From: Halobaculum sp. MBLA0143
GTDB taxonomy: Archaea > Halobacteriota > Halobacteria > Halobacteriales > Haloferacaceae
Assembly (NCBI RefSeq): GCF_041361465.1
Contig: NZ_JBGKAC010000001.1
Location: 496,001 to 560,000 of the forward strand
DNA length: 64,000 nucleotides
Reading direction: 5' to 3'
Positions 35,281 to 43,591 of this stretch are shown here, piece by piece (positions within the stretch are counted from its first letter, which is position 1; the number at the start of each line of letters is the position of its first letter). The notes under the pieces were generated by a model. It saw nothing but the letters and a program-made list of their open reading frames with translations, was not told where the DNA came from and did no database searches. The position numbers were made by a program, and so were the translations under genes.

Positions 35281-36126
35281 TCACCCCGGGAGCGCGTCAC
35301 GCAGCCGACTGCCGACGGCGAGACGGGCCGTCCGGAGCAGCGACGGTCGGGTGATCCGGTCGTGGTCGCGCCGCGAGAGCGTGAACCCGAAGCTGTCGCG
35401 GTTCTCCGCCAGGTGGGCGCGGCTCGTCGACTTCGGAATCACGACCACGTTCTCGTGTTGTGTCGCCCACCGGAGCGCGACCTGTGCGGGCGTGGCGTCG
35501 TACGACCGTCCGACATCGGCGAGCACGTCGTCCGACAGCGCCGCCCCCTCCGCCAACGGGCTGTACGCCGTGAGGAGCACCCCTTCGCGCTGGCAGTAGT
35601 CGAGCAGTTCGTGCTGGGGGTGGAACGGGTGGAACAACACCTGGTTCGTCACGACCGGGACGGACGCGAGCCGCCGGGCGCGGTCGAGTCGATCGACGCC
35701 GAAGTTGCTCACCCCGACGTGACGCGTCTGGCCTCGCTCCTGGGCCGCCGAGAGGGCGTCCATCACCGTCTCCAGATCCGCGACCGGGTTCGGCCAGTGG
35801 ATCAGGAGGAGGTCGACGCTGTCGACGCCCAGCCGGTCCAACGAGCCGGCGACGGAGTCGGCGATAGCCTCGCGGGAGGTGTTCGTCGGGTCCACCTTGG
35901 TCGTGAGGAACACGTCCTCGCGGGCCACGTCGCTGTCGGCCAACGCCCGCCCGACCGCCCACTCGTTGTCGTACAACTGCGCCGTGTCGAGGTGTCGAAG
36001 CCCGACGGACAGCGCCGCCCGGACGGCGTCGTACGCCGTCTGGTCGGTGAGCTGCCAGGTGCCCAACCCCATCGCCGGCACCGCGGCGTCGTCGGTTTCG
36101 ACCGTCGGAATCGTCGTCTCGGTCAT
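35281..36126 (-). CDS. Aldo/keto reductase
   Basis: 281 residues, TIM barrel. The catalytic tetrad is complete: Asp47 and Tyr52 in HLDTAQLYDNE, Lys77 in LTTKVD, His110 in LLIHWPN. VIPKSTSRAHLAEN is the NADP(H) phosphate-binding segment. It reduces aldehydes, 2-keto acids or similar; substrate unknown. The ATG at 36126 is used because 52 upstream codons are unlike the family. Confidence 0.92.
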   Translation of the reverse strand: MTETTIPTVETDDAAVPAMGLGTWQLTDQTAYDAVRAALSVGLRHLDTAQLYDNEWAVGRALADSDVAREDVFLTTKVDPTNTSREAIADSVAGSLDRLGVDSVDLLLIHWPNPVADLETVMDALSAAQERGQTRHVGVSNFGVDRLDRARRLASVPVVTNQVLFHPFHPQHELLDYCQREGVLLTAYSPLAEGAALSDDVLADVGRSYDATPAQVALRWATQHENVVVIPKSTSRAHLAENRDSFGFTLSRRDHDRITRPSLLRTARLAVGSRLRDALPG

Positions 36127-36164
36127 CGCTCGGACGTAGACGGCCGTCCGTGAAGTCTCCCCGG

Positions 36165-37511
36165 TTAGCCGAGCACGATCGCCTCCGACAACAGGCCCGC
36201 CCGGAGTGCCAGACTCTGCAGCCCCAACACGAGCGTCAGCCCGATTCCGGCGGGAACGACCACCCGGACGAACCACAGCCACGCGGTAGCCACGGCGGCC
36301 GGCAGCCGCGTCCCGCGGCGAAGTTCGCGGGCGGCGCCGTCACCGAACACCCACCCGACGTAGACCACTAGGAGCAACACCGCGACCGGCAACAGGAGGT
36401 TGTACGCGACCGCGTTGAACCACCCCAAGTAACCGAAGGCACTCGGGACGCCCAGGATCGCGCAGCCGGCGCCGACCGCTACCGCCACCGTCGGACGGTC
36501 CGCCGTCGTGTTCTCGACACCGACGCTCACTACTACTTCCAGGAGGCTGATCGCCGACGACACCGCCGCCAGCAACAGGACGAAGAAGAAGACGGTGCCG
36601 AGCAGCCGCCCGGCCGGCAGCCGGGCGAACGCGCCGCCGAGGGTGACGAACGCCGTGCCGGCGCCGCCCCCGCCCGGCTCGATCCCCAGCGAGAACAACA
36701 CCGGGAAGATGACGAGTCCGGCCAACAGTCCGACGAGCGTGTTCAGGACGACGATCACACCACCGTCGACGGGGAGGCTGTCGTCGTCACCGAGGTACGA
36801 GGCGTAGGTCAACATCGCTCCCATCCCGAGCGAGAGGGTGAAGAACGCCTGGCCGACCGCACTCGGCAGGATCGTCGCCAGGTTCGTACGGACGGTCGTG
36901 AGGTCCGGCGAGAGGTAGTAGCTGTACGCCGCCGTGACGCCGTCGAGCGTCGTCGCCCACGCCGCCAGCCCGCCCAACAGGAGGACGATCGTCGGCACCA
37001 TCACCTTCGTCGACCGCTCGATCCCCCCTTCCACGCCGGCCGCGACGACCACGACCACGATCGCCATGAACAGGACGTGGAACGCAACCGCGTCCGGCCC
37101 CGTCGAGACGACATCGGCGAAGAACGACGCGGGCGCGTCGAAGTACACGCCGCGGAGACTCCCGACGGTGTACCGGATCACCCAACCGCCGACGACGCTG
37201 TAGAAAGAGAGGATCCAGAACGCCCCCACTGCCGCGACGGCACCCGCGATCCGCCACCGGCCGCCGCCGGCGACCCGCTCGAAGGCGTCCACCGAGTTCG
37301 CCTGGCCCGCCCGTCCGAGGACGAACTCCGCCAGCATCGCCGGGAAGCCGATGCCGACGACGACCGCGAGGTAGACGACGATGAACGCCGCTCCGCCGTT
37401 CTGGCCCGTCTGGAACGGAAACTGCCAGATGTTTCCCAGTCCGACTGCGCTCCCGACCGCCGCGAACACGAACCCGAGCCTGGAGGCCCAACTGGCTCTG
37501 TCGCTGCTCAC
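36165..37511 (-). CDS. Sodium-dependent symporter, NSS/SNF family
   Basis: 448 residues with about eleven to twelve helices. The sodium and substrate motif GFVFAAVGSAVGLGNIWQFPF in helix 1 and the broken helix 6 region (FFTLSLGMGAMLTYASYL) define the neurotransmitter:sodium symporter family; prokaryotic members carry amino acids. GTG at 37511 is used because the family starts a few residues before the first helix and the 79 upstream in-frame codons are low-complexity. Confidence 0.93.
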   Translation of the reverse strand: MSSDRASWASRLGFVFAAVGSAVGLGNIWQFPFQTGQNGGAAFIVVYLAVVVGIGFPAMLAEFVLGRAGQANSVDAFERVAGGGRWRIAGAVAAVGAFWILSFYSVVGGWVIRYTVGSLRGVYFDAPASFFADVVSTGPDAVAFHVLFMAIVVVVVAAGVEGGIERSTKVMVPTIVLLLGGLAAWATTLDGVTAAYSYYLSPDLTTVRTNLATILPSAVGQAFFTLSLGMGAMLTYASYLGDDDSLPVDGGVIVVLNTLVGLLAGLVIFPVLFSLGIEPGGGGAGTAFVTLGGAFARLPAGRLLGTVFFFVLLLAAVSSAISLLEVVVSVGVENTTADRPTVAVAVGAGCAILGVPSAFGYLGWFNAVAYNLLLPVAVLLLVVYVGWVFGDGAARELRRGTRLPAAVATAWLWFVRVVVPAGIGLTLVLGLQSLALRAGLLSEAIVLG

Positions 37512-37977
37512 GTCCCTCCGGCCCAGGGTGAGGCTGAAGTGCGTTGTGAAACGATCCGACGGGAGCGGGGCCGAGTCGCCGTATCTCACACGATCGATCC
37601 AGATAGTCTCGGCGACTCGGGGCTCTTCGCCCGCGTGGGCAACTGCCGACGACGCACTCGGATGACCCGGTAGTGACAGCTGGAACGCCCCGTGGACGAC
37701 GGCGGCGACTGTCGGCTCTGACCCTTGACTGTCTGTTCTGTCGCTCACCCCGACCGTTGGTGCTAGAAGGAGACAGTCGGAAAACGCATCTGTCGCCCGT
37801 GGCGCACGCGGTGTCGGCTATGGGGAGTCACGGTCGGGGCACGCCCGAGCACGAGCGGCCGCGCTCGGAGTCGACCCCGGTCACGCCGCGTCGAGGAGCC
37901 GAGTCGAGAGGAGATCCGAACACCGTCGGCCTCTACGGTCGTTCCCTGTTCGGATTCGCCAGACGACAGTCACGGCT
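37512..37977 (-). other. Non-coding region upstream of the symporter gene
   Basis: About 465 nt with no gene supported. The open frames are Arg/Ser-rich and lack start signals. The sequence grades into the tRNA-related repeats on its right side. Confidence 0.5.
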
Positions 37978-38413
37978 GCGCGGTTCCTCGCAGTGCTTCC
38001 TCCGGTCGCACTGCTCGTCACGTTGTGTCGGGAAAGTGGGTTGGGGCGGATTCGAACTGGGTCACTCCCTACGGTCGCTCCCCGCTCGAAGCTCGCTGCC
38101 AGGCGAGATTCGAACGACGGTCGTTCCGCTCACTCCGTTCGCTCCACTCCCTCGTTCGAATCCTTCAGCAACAACCCCTGCGGCGCGGTTCCTCACAGTG
38201 CTCCCTCCGGTCGCACTGCTCGTCACGTTGTGTCGGGAAAGTGGGTTGGGGCGGATTCGAACCGCAATCGCTCGTTCCCTCCGGTCACGTCGCTCTCTGG
38301 TTCGAATCCTTCGGCAACAACTCCTGCGGCACGGCTCCTCACAGCACTCCCTGGCGGTCGTGCTGTTCGTCGCAGTGTGCCGCAGGAGTGGGTTGGGGCG
38401 GATTCGAACCGCC
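37978..38413. repeat. Tandem repeats containing the tRNA-Val 3' end
   Basis: Three related units start near 37978, 38184 and 38329. Units 1 and 2 agree at 78 of 80 positions. Each ends in TGGGTTGGGGCGGATTCGAA, the acceptor and T-arm of the tRNA-Val gene read on the plus strand; the third copy is the tRNA gene itself. The spacers after units 1 and 2 end in GTTCGAATCC, forming inverted repeats with the T-arm copies. The pattern resembles stacked attachment-site remnants, but no integrase gene is present. Confidence 0.8.
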
Positions 38414-38463
38414 GGCCTGCTCCGTGTGAAGGAGCCGTCATAACCGGACTAGACCACCAACCC
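38389..38463 (-). tRNA. tRNA-Val (anticodon CAC)
   Basis: 75 nt. The acceptor GGGTTGG pairs with CCAACCC, the anticodon stem GCTCC/GGAGC closes loop TTCACAC (anticodon CAC, reading GUG), and T-stem GGCGG/CCGCC closes TTCGAAT; the D-loop has the GG pair. The discriminator is A and CCA is not encoded. A TATA-like element lies about 29 nt upstream. Confidence 0.95.
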
Positions 38464-38486
38464 TCACCTCGTCGTACCGCAGTCCC

Positions 38487-38497
38487 GAACTTAACCC
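38487..38497 (-). promoter_or_regulatory. TATA-like box of the tRNA-Val gene
   Basis: GGGTTAAGTTC on the minus strand, centred about 29 nt before the mature 5' end. Confidence 0.5.
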
Positions 38498-38559
38498 TTG
38501 TTTTTCGCTCACGCCAACACGCCCACAGATACTTGTCACCGCCAGCCACCACACTCTCT

Positions 38560-39129
38560 GTGTTCTCTCTCCCCGACCGTCTCCGCCCGTGGCACGGTGT
38601 GCTAGTCACCGTCTTCTGTCTCGTCACCGGCGCTGCCGTCCGCGACATCGACACGACTGCGGGCCTCGGCCCCGAGGCGATCTACGTCCCGGTGATGCAG
38701 GGACTCCTCGCGGCCGTCGTCTTCCAGTTCACCGTCGGCAGCGTCTGGGGCTACGTCGTCGAGTACCGCGAGCACGGCGGCGGCTGGACGGACAACACGC
38801 TCCTGGCGCCGTTCGCCCTCGCAGTCCTCTCCGGCCTCGCCGGCACCGCCGTCTGGCTCACCTACGGGATGCCCGTCGCGGGCGACCTCCAAGCCCTCGC
38901 CGTCGCCGCGCTCGGCTCGTTCCTCTGGGCGGCGTTCTGGGGGTTCGTCCTCTCGGTGGTCGTGGTCAATCTGGCCGCACAGCTCCTGAAGGGGTACTCC
39001 GACGCGACCGACGGAAGAGACGGTGTGACCGACGACGACGAGGCTGTCGACACGACCGACGGTGACACGCACTCCAGAGAACGGGACGGTGGCCGCGCGT
39101 CGGAACGCGACCCCGAGCGGGCTCAGTAG
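38560..39129 (+). CDS. Hypothetical four-helix membrane protein with acidic tail
   Basis: 189 residues from GTG. Hydrophobic segments near residues 12-28, 43-66, 80-101 and 110-140 suggest four helices; the last 45 residues are acidic and disordered. The GTG is supported by a TATA-like AGATACTTGT about 28 nt upstream (38527-38536). A longer frame starting at 37993 runs through the tRNA gene and repeats and is rejected. The last 7 bases overlap the convergent adenosyltransferase gene. Family unknown. Confidence 0.7.
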   Translation: MFSLPDRLRPWHGVLVTVFCLVTGAAVRDIDTTAGLGPEAIYVPVMQGLLAAVVFQFTVGSVWGYVVEYREHGGGWTDNTLLAPFALAVLSGLAGTAVWLTYGMPVAGDLQALAVAALGSFLWAAFWGFVLSVVVVNLAAQLLKGYSDATDGRDGVTDDDEAVDTTDGDTHSRERDGGRASERDPERAQ

Positions 39130-39656
39130 TCGGGGTTCTCCTCGGGCTCGCCGTCGCGGGCGTTGACGAGTCGTGCGAAGGTGAACAACGCGTCCGACAG
39201 CCGGTTGAGGTAGCTGACGACCGTCTCGTCGATCTCCTCCTCGCGGGCGAGCGCCACCGTCCGGCGCTCGGCCCGCCGGACGACCGCCCGGGCGTGGTGG
39301 AGTCCGGCGCCGGCGTCGGAGCCGGTCGGGAGCACGAAGTCCGTCAGCGGCTCCAGCTCGTCGTCCGCCTCGTCGATCCACGACTCCAGCCGCTCGACCC
39401 GTTCGCTCGTCATCCGAGGGTCGTCCTCCTCCGGGTCGGGGTTGGCCAACTCCGCCTGGACGACGTGGAGGTGGTTCTGGATCCGGCGGAGGTAGTCGTC
39501 GACGTCGTCGTAGCCGGTCGCTCGGATCGTCCCGAGGAGCGCGTTCGCCTCGTCGACGGTGCCGTACGCCTCGATCCGGGCGTCCGTCTTCGACACCCGG
39601 GACATGTCCCGGAGGTCCGTCTCGCCGTCGTCGCCGCGTCCCGTGTAGATGCTCAT
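39123..39656 (-). CDS. Cob(I)yrinic acid a,c-diamide adenosyltransferase, PduO type
   Basis: 177 residues, four-helix PduO-type fold. Transfers adenosyl from ATP to cob(I)alamin or precursors. Motifs: YTGRGDDGETDL at the ATP site, EAYGTVDEANALLG, HHARAVVRRAERRTVAL and YLNRLSDALFTFARL. The start is the ATG overlapping the glutaredoxin stop (ATGA). Its pairing with glutaredoxin suggests, but does not show, redox support for cobalt reduction. Confidence 0.93.
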   Translation of the reverse strand: MSIYTGRGDDGETDLRDMSRVSKTDARIEAYGTVDEANALLGTIRATGYDDVDDYLRRIQNHLHVVQAELANPDPEEDDPRMTSERVERLESWIDEADDELEPLTDFVLPTGSDAGAGLHHARAVVRRAERRTVALAREEEIDETVVSYLNRLSDALFTFARLVNARDGEPEENPDY

Positions 39657-39904
39657 GCTGTCTGGCCCGCCAGCGTCCGCTCGACGTACTCTAAGACGTT
39701 GTCCGACTCGTTCATCGTGACGCCGCGCTCGTCGTCCACGAGCACCGGTACGGCACGCTGGCCGCTGACTCGCTTCACCTCGTCGCGCTCGGAGTGGAGC
39801 GCGCCGACCCACTCCGTCTCGTAGTCGATCCCGTGGTCGTCCAGTGCGTCGCTGACCTTCTCGCAGAACGGACAGCCGTCAAGCGCGTACAGTGTGATCG
39901 CCAT
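39653..39904 (-). CDS. Glutaredoxin-like protein
   Basis: 83 residues, thioredoxin fold. Active-site CPFC at 11-14 (ALDGCPFCEKVSDAL), the cis-Pro in RAVPVLVDDERG and ESDNVLEYVE match glutaredoxins. It probably reduces disulfides with a small thiol; haloarchaea use gamma-glutamylcysteine rather than glutathione. Coupled to the adenosyltransferase downstream. Confidence 0.9.
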   Translation of the reverse strand: MAITLYALDGCPFCEKVSDALDDHGIDYETEWVGALHSERDEVKRVSGQRAVPVLVDDERGVTMNESDNVLEYVERTLAGQTA

Positions 39905-39942
39905 ACGTTCGCTTCGGTCGGACTCCGGAAGTGTCTTTCCCG

Positions 39943-40815
39943 CTACTCCTCGGTGAGGTCCGCGGTCGGCTCCGGCTCCGGCTCCGTGACGAACCGCCGC
40001 AGCGACGTGGTGTCCGTCTCGACCCCCTGCCGGGAGAAGAAGGCGGCGACGTTCCGACAGTCACGCTCCAAGAACTCCCCGGCGTTCGGGTGGTGGACGG
40101 TGACGGCCTGCCCGAGGTCGATCACGAACAACTCCCCCTCGTAGACGATCAGGTTGTACTCCGACAGGTCACCGTGGACCAGTCCGGCGGCGTACAGCCG
40201 GCGCATGTACTCCCGGACGACCTCGAAGGCGGTCTGTGGGTTCTCGACGGTCACCTCGGCGAGCCGGCGAGCGCGGTCTTCGGCGTGGCCGACGAGGTCC
40301 ATCACCAGGACGTTCCGCTCGACGGCGATCGGTTCGGGCACCCGGACGCCCGCCCGCATCGCCCGCCGGAGGTTGGCGAACTCCTTGCGCACCCACGCCA
40401 GGACAACCTTCTTCTTGTCCGAGCCGATTCCCTCGAACCGTGGGTCGCCGGTGAGGTACTCCCGCATCTGTTGGAAGTCGGAGGCGTTGATCCGGTACAC
40501 CTTGATCGCCACCTCCGTGTCGTCGGGCCCCAGCGCCTCGTACACGTTCGCCTCCTTCCCCGTCGACACCGGGCCGCCGAAGGCGGCGACGTGGCCGTCC
40601 TGGACGAGCTTGTAGACGGCCGCGAGTGTGGCGTCGTCGAAGACGGACGCCTCCACCTTCAGCGACTCGACGTTCTTGATGCGCTTGCGGAACTCGTCGA
40701 ACGCCTCGTCCTGGCGTCTGGCGATCTGGTCGGCGTCGGAGTCCTCGACCTCGATCTCCTCGAACTCGTCGCCAGGGCTGTCGGCGGCCTCTGGGGCCAC
40801 GAACCCTCCTGTCAT
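39943..40815 (-). CDS. rio1: RIO1-family serine/threonine protein kinase
   Basis: 290 residues. The RIO-specific nucleotide loop GGPVSTGKEANVYEAL, Lys105 in VAIKVYRI, catalytic Asp216 and Asn221 in HGDLSEYNLIV, and metal-binding Asp233 in FVIDLGQAV identify RIO1. It acts in late small-subunit ribosome maturation. The acidic first 50 residues and the tail are variable extensions. ATG at 40815; upstream is the TbsP-like gene stop, 52 nt away. Confidence 0.94.
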   Translation of the reverse strand: MTGGFVAPEAADSPGDEFEEIEVEDSDADQIARRQDEAFDEFRKRIKNVESLKVEASVFDDATLAAVYKLVQDGHVAAFGGPVSTGKEANVYEALGPDDTEVAIKVYRINASDFQQMREYLTGDPRFEGIGSDKKKVVLAWVRKEFANLRRAMRAGVRVPEPIAVERNVLVMDLVGHAEDRARRLAEVTVENPQTAFEVVREYMRRLYAAGLVHGDLSEYNLIVYEGELFVIDLGQAVTVHHPNAGEFLERDCRNVAAFFSRQGVETDTTSLRRFVTEPEPEPTADLTEE

Positions 40816-40866
40816 GTCGTTCGCCTCTGGATTCGTGTGCCACCGGGAAAACGTACGGGGTCGGTC

Positions 40867-41637
40867 CTACAGCCGGTCGATCACTCGGACGAACTCCCGG
40901 GCGTCACTGTCGGCGTACGCCCCCGTCAGGTGGAGTTCGTGTGTCCGAGCGCCACCGACGGGAGCGGTCCGCACCACCTCGTGTGCCTCCAGGCGACGCT
41001 TCCGCGCGGAGACGGTGCTCTCGGCGGCCAGCCCGGCCTCCGTCAGCCAGTCGCTCACGCGGTCGTTGCGACAGCCGGCCCGAGCGGCCGCGAGCAACAC
41101 CGCCGCGACGGCGTCGAAGCCCGCGTCCCCCCGTTCGCCCGCGGCGGCCGCCACCTCGCCGAACGTCGCCGGCACGGTCGGCGGGAACCGCTCGGCGAGC
41201 CCGGCCGTGAGTCGCCGTCTGGCAGGCGTCTGGAGCCCGACCCGTGGCGCCGTCGCCCACAACTGCCGACACCGAGCGAACTCGAGGGTCCCCCGGACCG
41301 TCTCCACTTCGTCGCCACGGTCGGCGAACCGCACGGTCGTCGCCGGCGCCACGAGCGTCGGGAGCCGGTCGGGACCGTCGTACCGAGCGAGCGTGACCGT
41401 CCCACGCTCCGTGAGGTTCGCGGCCGCACTCGCCGGCAGGAACCGGTCGCGCAGCGCCGCCAGCGCCGACGGCGCGGTCAGGAGCCCGAGCCGTGGCGCC
41501 GTCTGGACTCCGTTGTACACCGCAACCGTCGCGCGCAACACACGCGGCGTCGGGTCGACGAGGTACGCCGCGGCCGCCCCCGAGAGCGACTCGACGACCG
41601 ACGCGACCGCCGACTCGTGTGGTGAGTGCTCTGACAC
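40867..41637 (-). CDS. TbsP-like transcriptional regulator (DUF5821)
   Basis: 256 residues. The N-terminal two thirds (SGAAAAYLVDPTPRVLRATVAVY, TLVAPATTVRFADRGDEVETV) look like a ligand-sensing domain, and the C-terminal third (AGCRNDRVSDWLTEAGLAAESTVSARKRRLEAHEVVRT) is a winged-helix segment. This layout fits the haloarchaeal TbsP family that regulates sugar-metabolism genes. It is divergent from a sugar-type ABC operon, the likely target. A TATA-like box 27 nt upstream indicates a leaderless mRNA. The family call is from memory of motifs. Confidence 0.65.
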   Translation of the reverse strand: MSEHSPHESAVASVVESLSGAAAAYLVDPTPRVLRATVAVYNGVQTAPRLGLLTAPSALAALRDRFLPASAAANLTERGTVTLARYDGPDRLPTLVAPATTVRFADRGDEVETVRGTLEFARCRQLWATAPRVGLQTPARRRLTAGLAERFPPTVPATFGEVAAAAGERGDAGFDAVAAVLLAAARAGCRNDRVSDWLTEAGLAAESTVSARKRRLEAHEVVRTAPVGGARTHELHLTGAYADSDAREFVRVIDRL

Positions 41638-41659
41638 GCCCGGCCGGTGTGTACGCCGA

Positions 41660-41684
41660 GTTGATAAGTAATACTAGGAATTAC
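41660..41684 (-). promoter_or_regulatory. TbsP-like gene promoter with inverted repeat
   Basis: A TATA-like ACTTATCA (minus strand, 41660-41667) sits 27 nt before the ATG. Directly upstream is the inverted repeat GTAAT-N7-ATTAC (41668-41684), in the position of an operator, possibly for autoregulation. Confidence 0.5.
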
Positions 41685-41818
41685 AACTTTCCCGTCCGAA
41701 ACTGTACCGCAGCTCCCCGCCCATCACGACGGTCGTGTCCGCTCACCACAGTACCGTCGGGAGTCTCTACGGCCCTAGACGACCGAGAATCGTCGGTTCG
41801 TAATCTCACACTCATAAA

Positions 41819-41905
41819 TTGTGTTTCTGACACAACACTCGCCAACGACCGATACGGCCGCTCTCCCCCGAGTAATCGCGTTTACAACAGCGGTTGTGAA
41901 AACCG
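41819..41905 (+). promoter_or_regulatory. Candidate control region of the sugar-type operon
   Basis: Two inverted repeats, TTGTGT-N5-ACACAA (41819-41835) and CGGTT-N5-AACCG (41891-41905), flank a TATA-like TTTACA at 41881. A start near 41908 would leave a leader of about 35 nt before the ATG at 41943. The second repeat overlaps the region just before the start site, as a repressor site would. Confidence 0.45.
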
Positions 41906-41942
41906 TGGGGTTGAAGAAGGGTGTGAATAAACGGACACGTGG

Positions 41943-43463
41943 ATGTCTGACAACAGTTCACAGGGAAGCGGCGTCTCGCGGCGTCGTTTCGTCAAGGCTG
42001 CCGGTGCATCGGGGGCGGTGTACGGACTCGCTGGCTGTGCCGGCGGCGGTGGCGGCAGCGACGGCGGCGAGACGGAACAGGTCGACACGGAGCCGCCTTC
42101 AGAGAAGGTGACCGTCGAACTGGCGACGGACTCGAACTTCAAGAGCGCCGGCGATCAGATCGTCCAGTCGATGCGCGACCACGGCGGACTGCCGGACACG
42201 GTCGACATCGAGTGGACGGCCGGCTCCTTCGAGTCGGGTGACCGCCAGGCGAAGTACCAACAGCTCCTGAACGCGGGCAACGCCTCGCCGGCGATCATGA
42301 TGATGGACAACGGGTGGACGATCCCGTTCATCGCCCGCGACCAGCTCACGAACCTCTCGCAGGCGCTGCCCGACGAGATCACCTCGACGGTGAAAGACGA
42401 CTACGTCCAGACGATGGTCGGCACCGCGATGAACCAGGACGGCGACCTGTTCGGCGTCCCCCTGTTCGCGGACTTCCCGACGATCCAGTACCGGAAGGAC
42501 GTGCTCCGGGAGGCGGGCTACTCCGACGCCGACTTCGACCAGTGGTCGACGGAGCCGATGACGTGGTCGGAGTTCTCGTCGGTGGTCGCCGAGGGCCGCG
42601 AGGCGCTGGACGGGATGCTAGACGCCGGCACCACCGCACAAGGGTTCAACTGGCAGGGGAAGGCCTACGTCGGGCTCGCCTGCTGTGACATGGTGGAGTT
42701 CATGGGGTCGTGGGGCGGCTCCTACTTCGGCGAGTTCGGGAACCTGTTCGGCCCGGTCGGCGACCGCCCGGTCACCGTCGACGACGAACAGGTGGTCGAC
42801 GCGATCCGGATGATGCGGACGTTCATCTACGGCTCCGACGATCCGGTGGCGCTGGACGGCTACGAACAGATCTCGCCGAAGAACGTCGTCAGCTACACCG
42901 AAGAGCCCTCTCGGACCCCGTTCACCAAGGGCCGTGCGGTCGCACTCCGCAACTGGCCGTACTCCATCAACATCAACGGCACCGAGGAGAACTTCGGCGA
43001 GGACCTGGGCGTCATGCCGATGCCGTACGCGGTCGGCGCCGACGAGTCGCAGTACGGCCCGGAGATCGGCGGCTCCACGTCCGCGCTGGGCGGTTGGCAC
43101 CTCGCGCTCAACCCCAACGCGCCCGCCGAGAAGAAGAACGCCGCCTACCACGTGTTCAAGGCGCTCCAGACGGACCAGGTCCGGCTGGACCTGTTCGAGA
43201 TCGGCGGCTGGATCCCGCCGATCCCGGACCTCATCGACACGGAGCAGACTCGTCAGCTCGACCTGATCGGCCGCTACGTCGACTCGCTGGCGGTCGCCAG
43301 CGAGAACGCCGTCCCACGTCCGGTGACGGCCGTCTGGCCCCAGCAGTCCAGCAAGGTCAGCCAGGAGGTGAACGCGTCGCTGCGTCAACAGAAGACCCCC
43401 GCAGACGCGATGTCCTCGCTGAAGGAGACGATCCAAGCCATCGAGGAACAGGGGTCGAGCTGA
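41943..43463 (+). CDS. Sugar-type ABC transporter substrate-binding lipoprotein
   Basis: 506 residues, SBP family 1. Twin-arginine SRRRFVKAAGASGAVYGLAGC with lipidated Cys32, then a Gly/Asp tether. The core contains YQQLLNAGNASPAIMMMDNGW, PLFADFPTIQYRKDVL and TKGRAVALRNWPYS, typical of extracellular binding proteins for sugars or oligosaccharides. The C-terminal pattern suits partnership with the two MalF/MalG-like permeases downstream. The ligand is unknown. Confidence 0.93.
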   Translation: MSDNSSQGSGVSRRRFVKAAGASGAVYGLAGCAGGGGGSDGGETEQVDTEPPSEKVTVELATDSNFKSAGDQIVQSMRDHGGLPDTVDIEWTAGSFESGDRQAKYQQLLNAGNASPAIMMMDNGWTIPFIARDQLTNLSQALPDEITSTVKDDYVQTMVGTAMNQDGDLFGVPLFADFPTIQYRKDVLREAGYSDADFDQWSTEPMTWSEFSSVVAEGREALDGMLDAGTTAQGFNWQGKAYVGLACCDMVEFMGSWGGSYFGEFGNLFGPVGDRPVTVDDEQVVDAIRMMRTFIYGSDDPVALDGYEQISPKNVVSYTEEPSRTPFTKGRAVALRNWPYSININGTEENFGEDLGVMPMPYAVGADESQYGPEIGGSTSALGGWHLALNPNAPAEKKNAAYHVFKALQTDQVRLDLFEIGGWIPPIPDLIDTEQTRQLDLIGRYVDSLAVASENAVPRPVTAVWPQQSSKVSQEVNASLRQQKTPADAMSSLKETIQAIEEQGSS

Positions 43464-43482
43464 AGCCGCAACGCCGGTCGCG

Positions 43483-43508
43483 CCGGAGACGGTCTCTCCC
43501 GTCTCCGG
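43483..43508 (+). terminator. Intercistronic stem-loop after the binding-protein gene
   Basis: A perfect 10-bp stem, CCGGAGACGG with CCGTCTCCGG, and a 6-nt loop TCTCTC, 20 nt after the stop codon. There is no T-tract, so it more likely protects the 3' end of the binding-protein mRNA or attenuates than fully terminates. Confidence 0.55.
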
Positions 43509-43520
43509 AGGCGTCGCAGG

Positions 43521-43533
43521 CAGAACTATAATC
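43521..43533 (+). promoter_or_regulatory. Internal promoter before the permease genes
   Basis: A strong TATA-like AACTATAATC is centred 27 nt before an ATG at 43556. It should start a second transcript that carries the permease and ATPase genes. Confidence 0.5.
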
Positions 43534-43555
43534 GTGGGCCTTGACACCACACAAC

Positions 43556-43591
43556 ATGGAAACACAACGGGCGGAGGAACTTCGACCGTGA
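43556..43591 (+). CDS. Micro-ORF 1 of the permease leader (11 aa)
   Basis: Encodes METQRAEELRP. It starts at the predicted transcription start, so it would be translated leaderless. Its TGA overlaps the next GTG. No product function is proposed; it may deliver ribosomes downstream. Confidence 0.35.
   Translation: METQRAEELRP

Noticed and set aside
37673-38443. 256-codon plus-strand frame across the tRNA repeats
   Set aside because: It reads through the tRNA gene and repeats; the peptide repeats because the DNA repeats.
37512-38560. Integrase or insertion sequence next to tRNA-Val
   Set aside because: No tyrosine recombinase or transposase frame was found; only repeated tRNA fragments remain.
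41660-41905. TrmB-type operator (TACT-N7/8-GAGTA)
   Set aside because: No copy of that motif was seen; the inverted repeats present differ from it.
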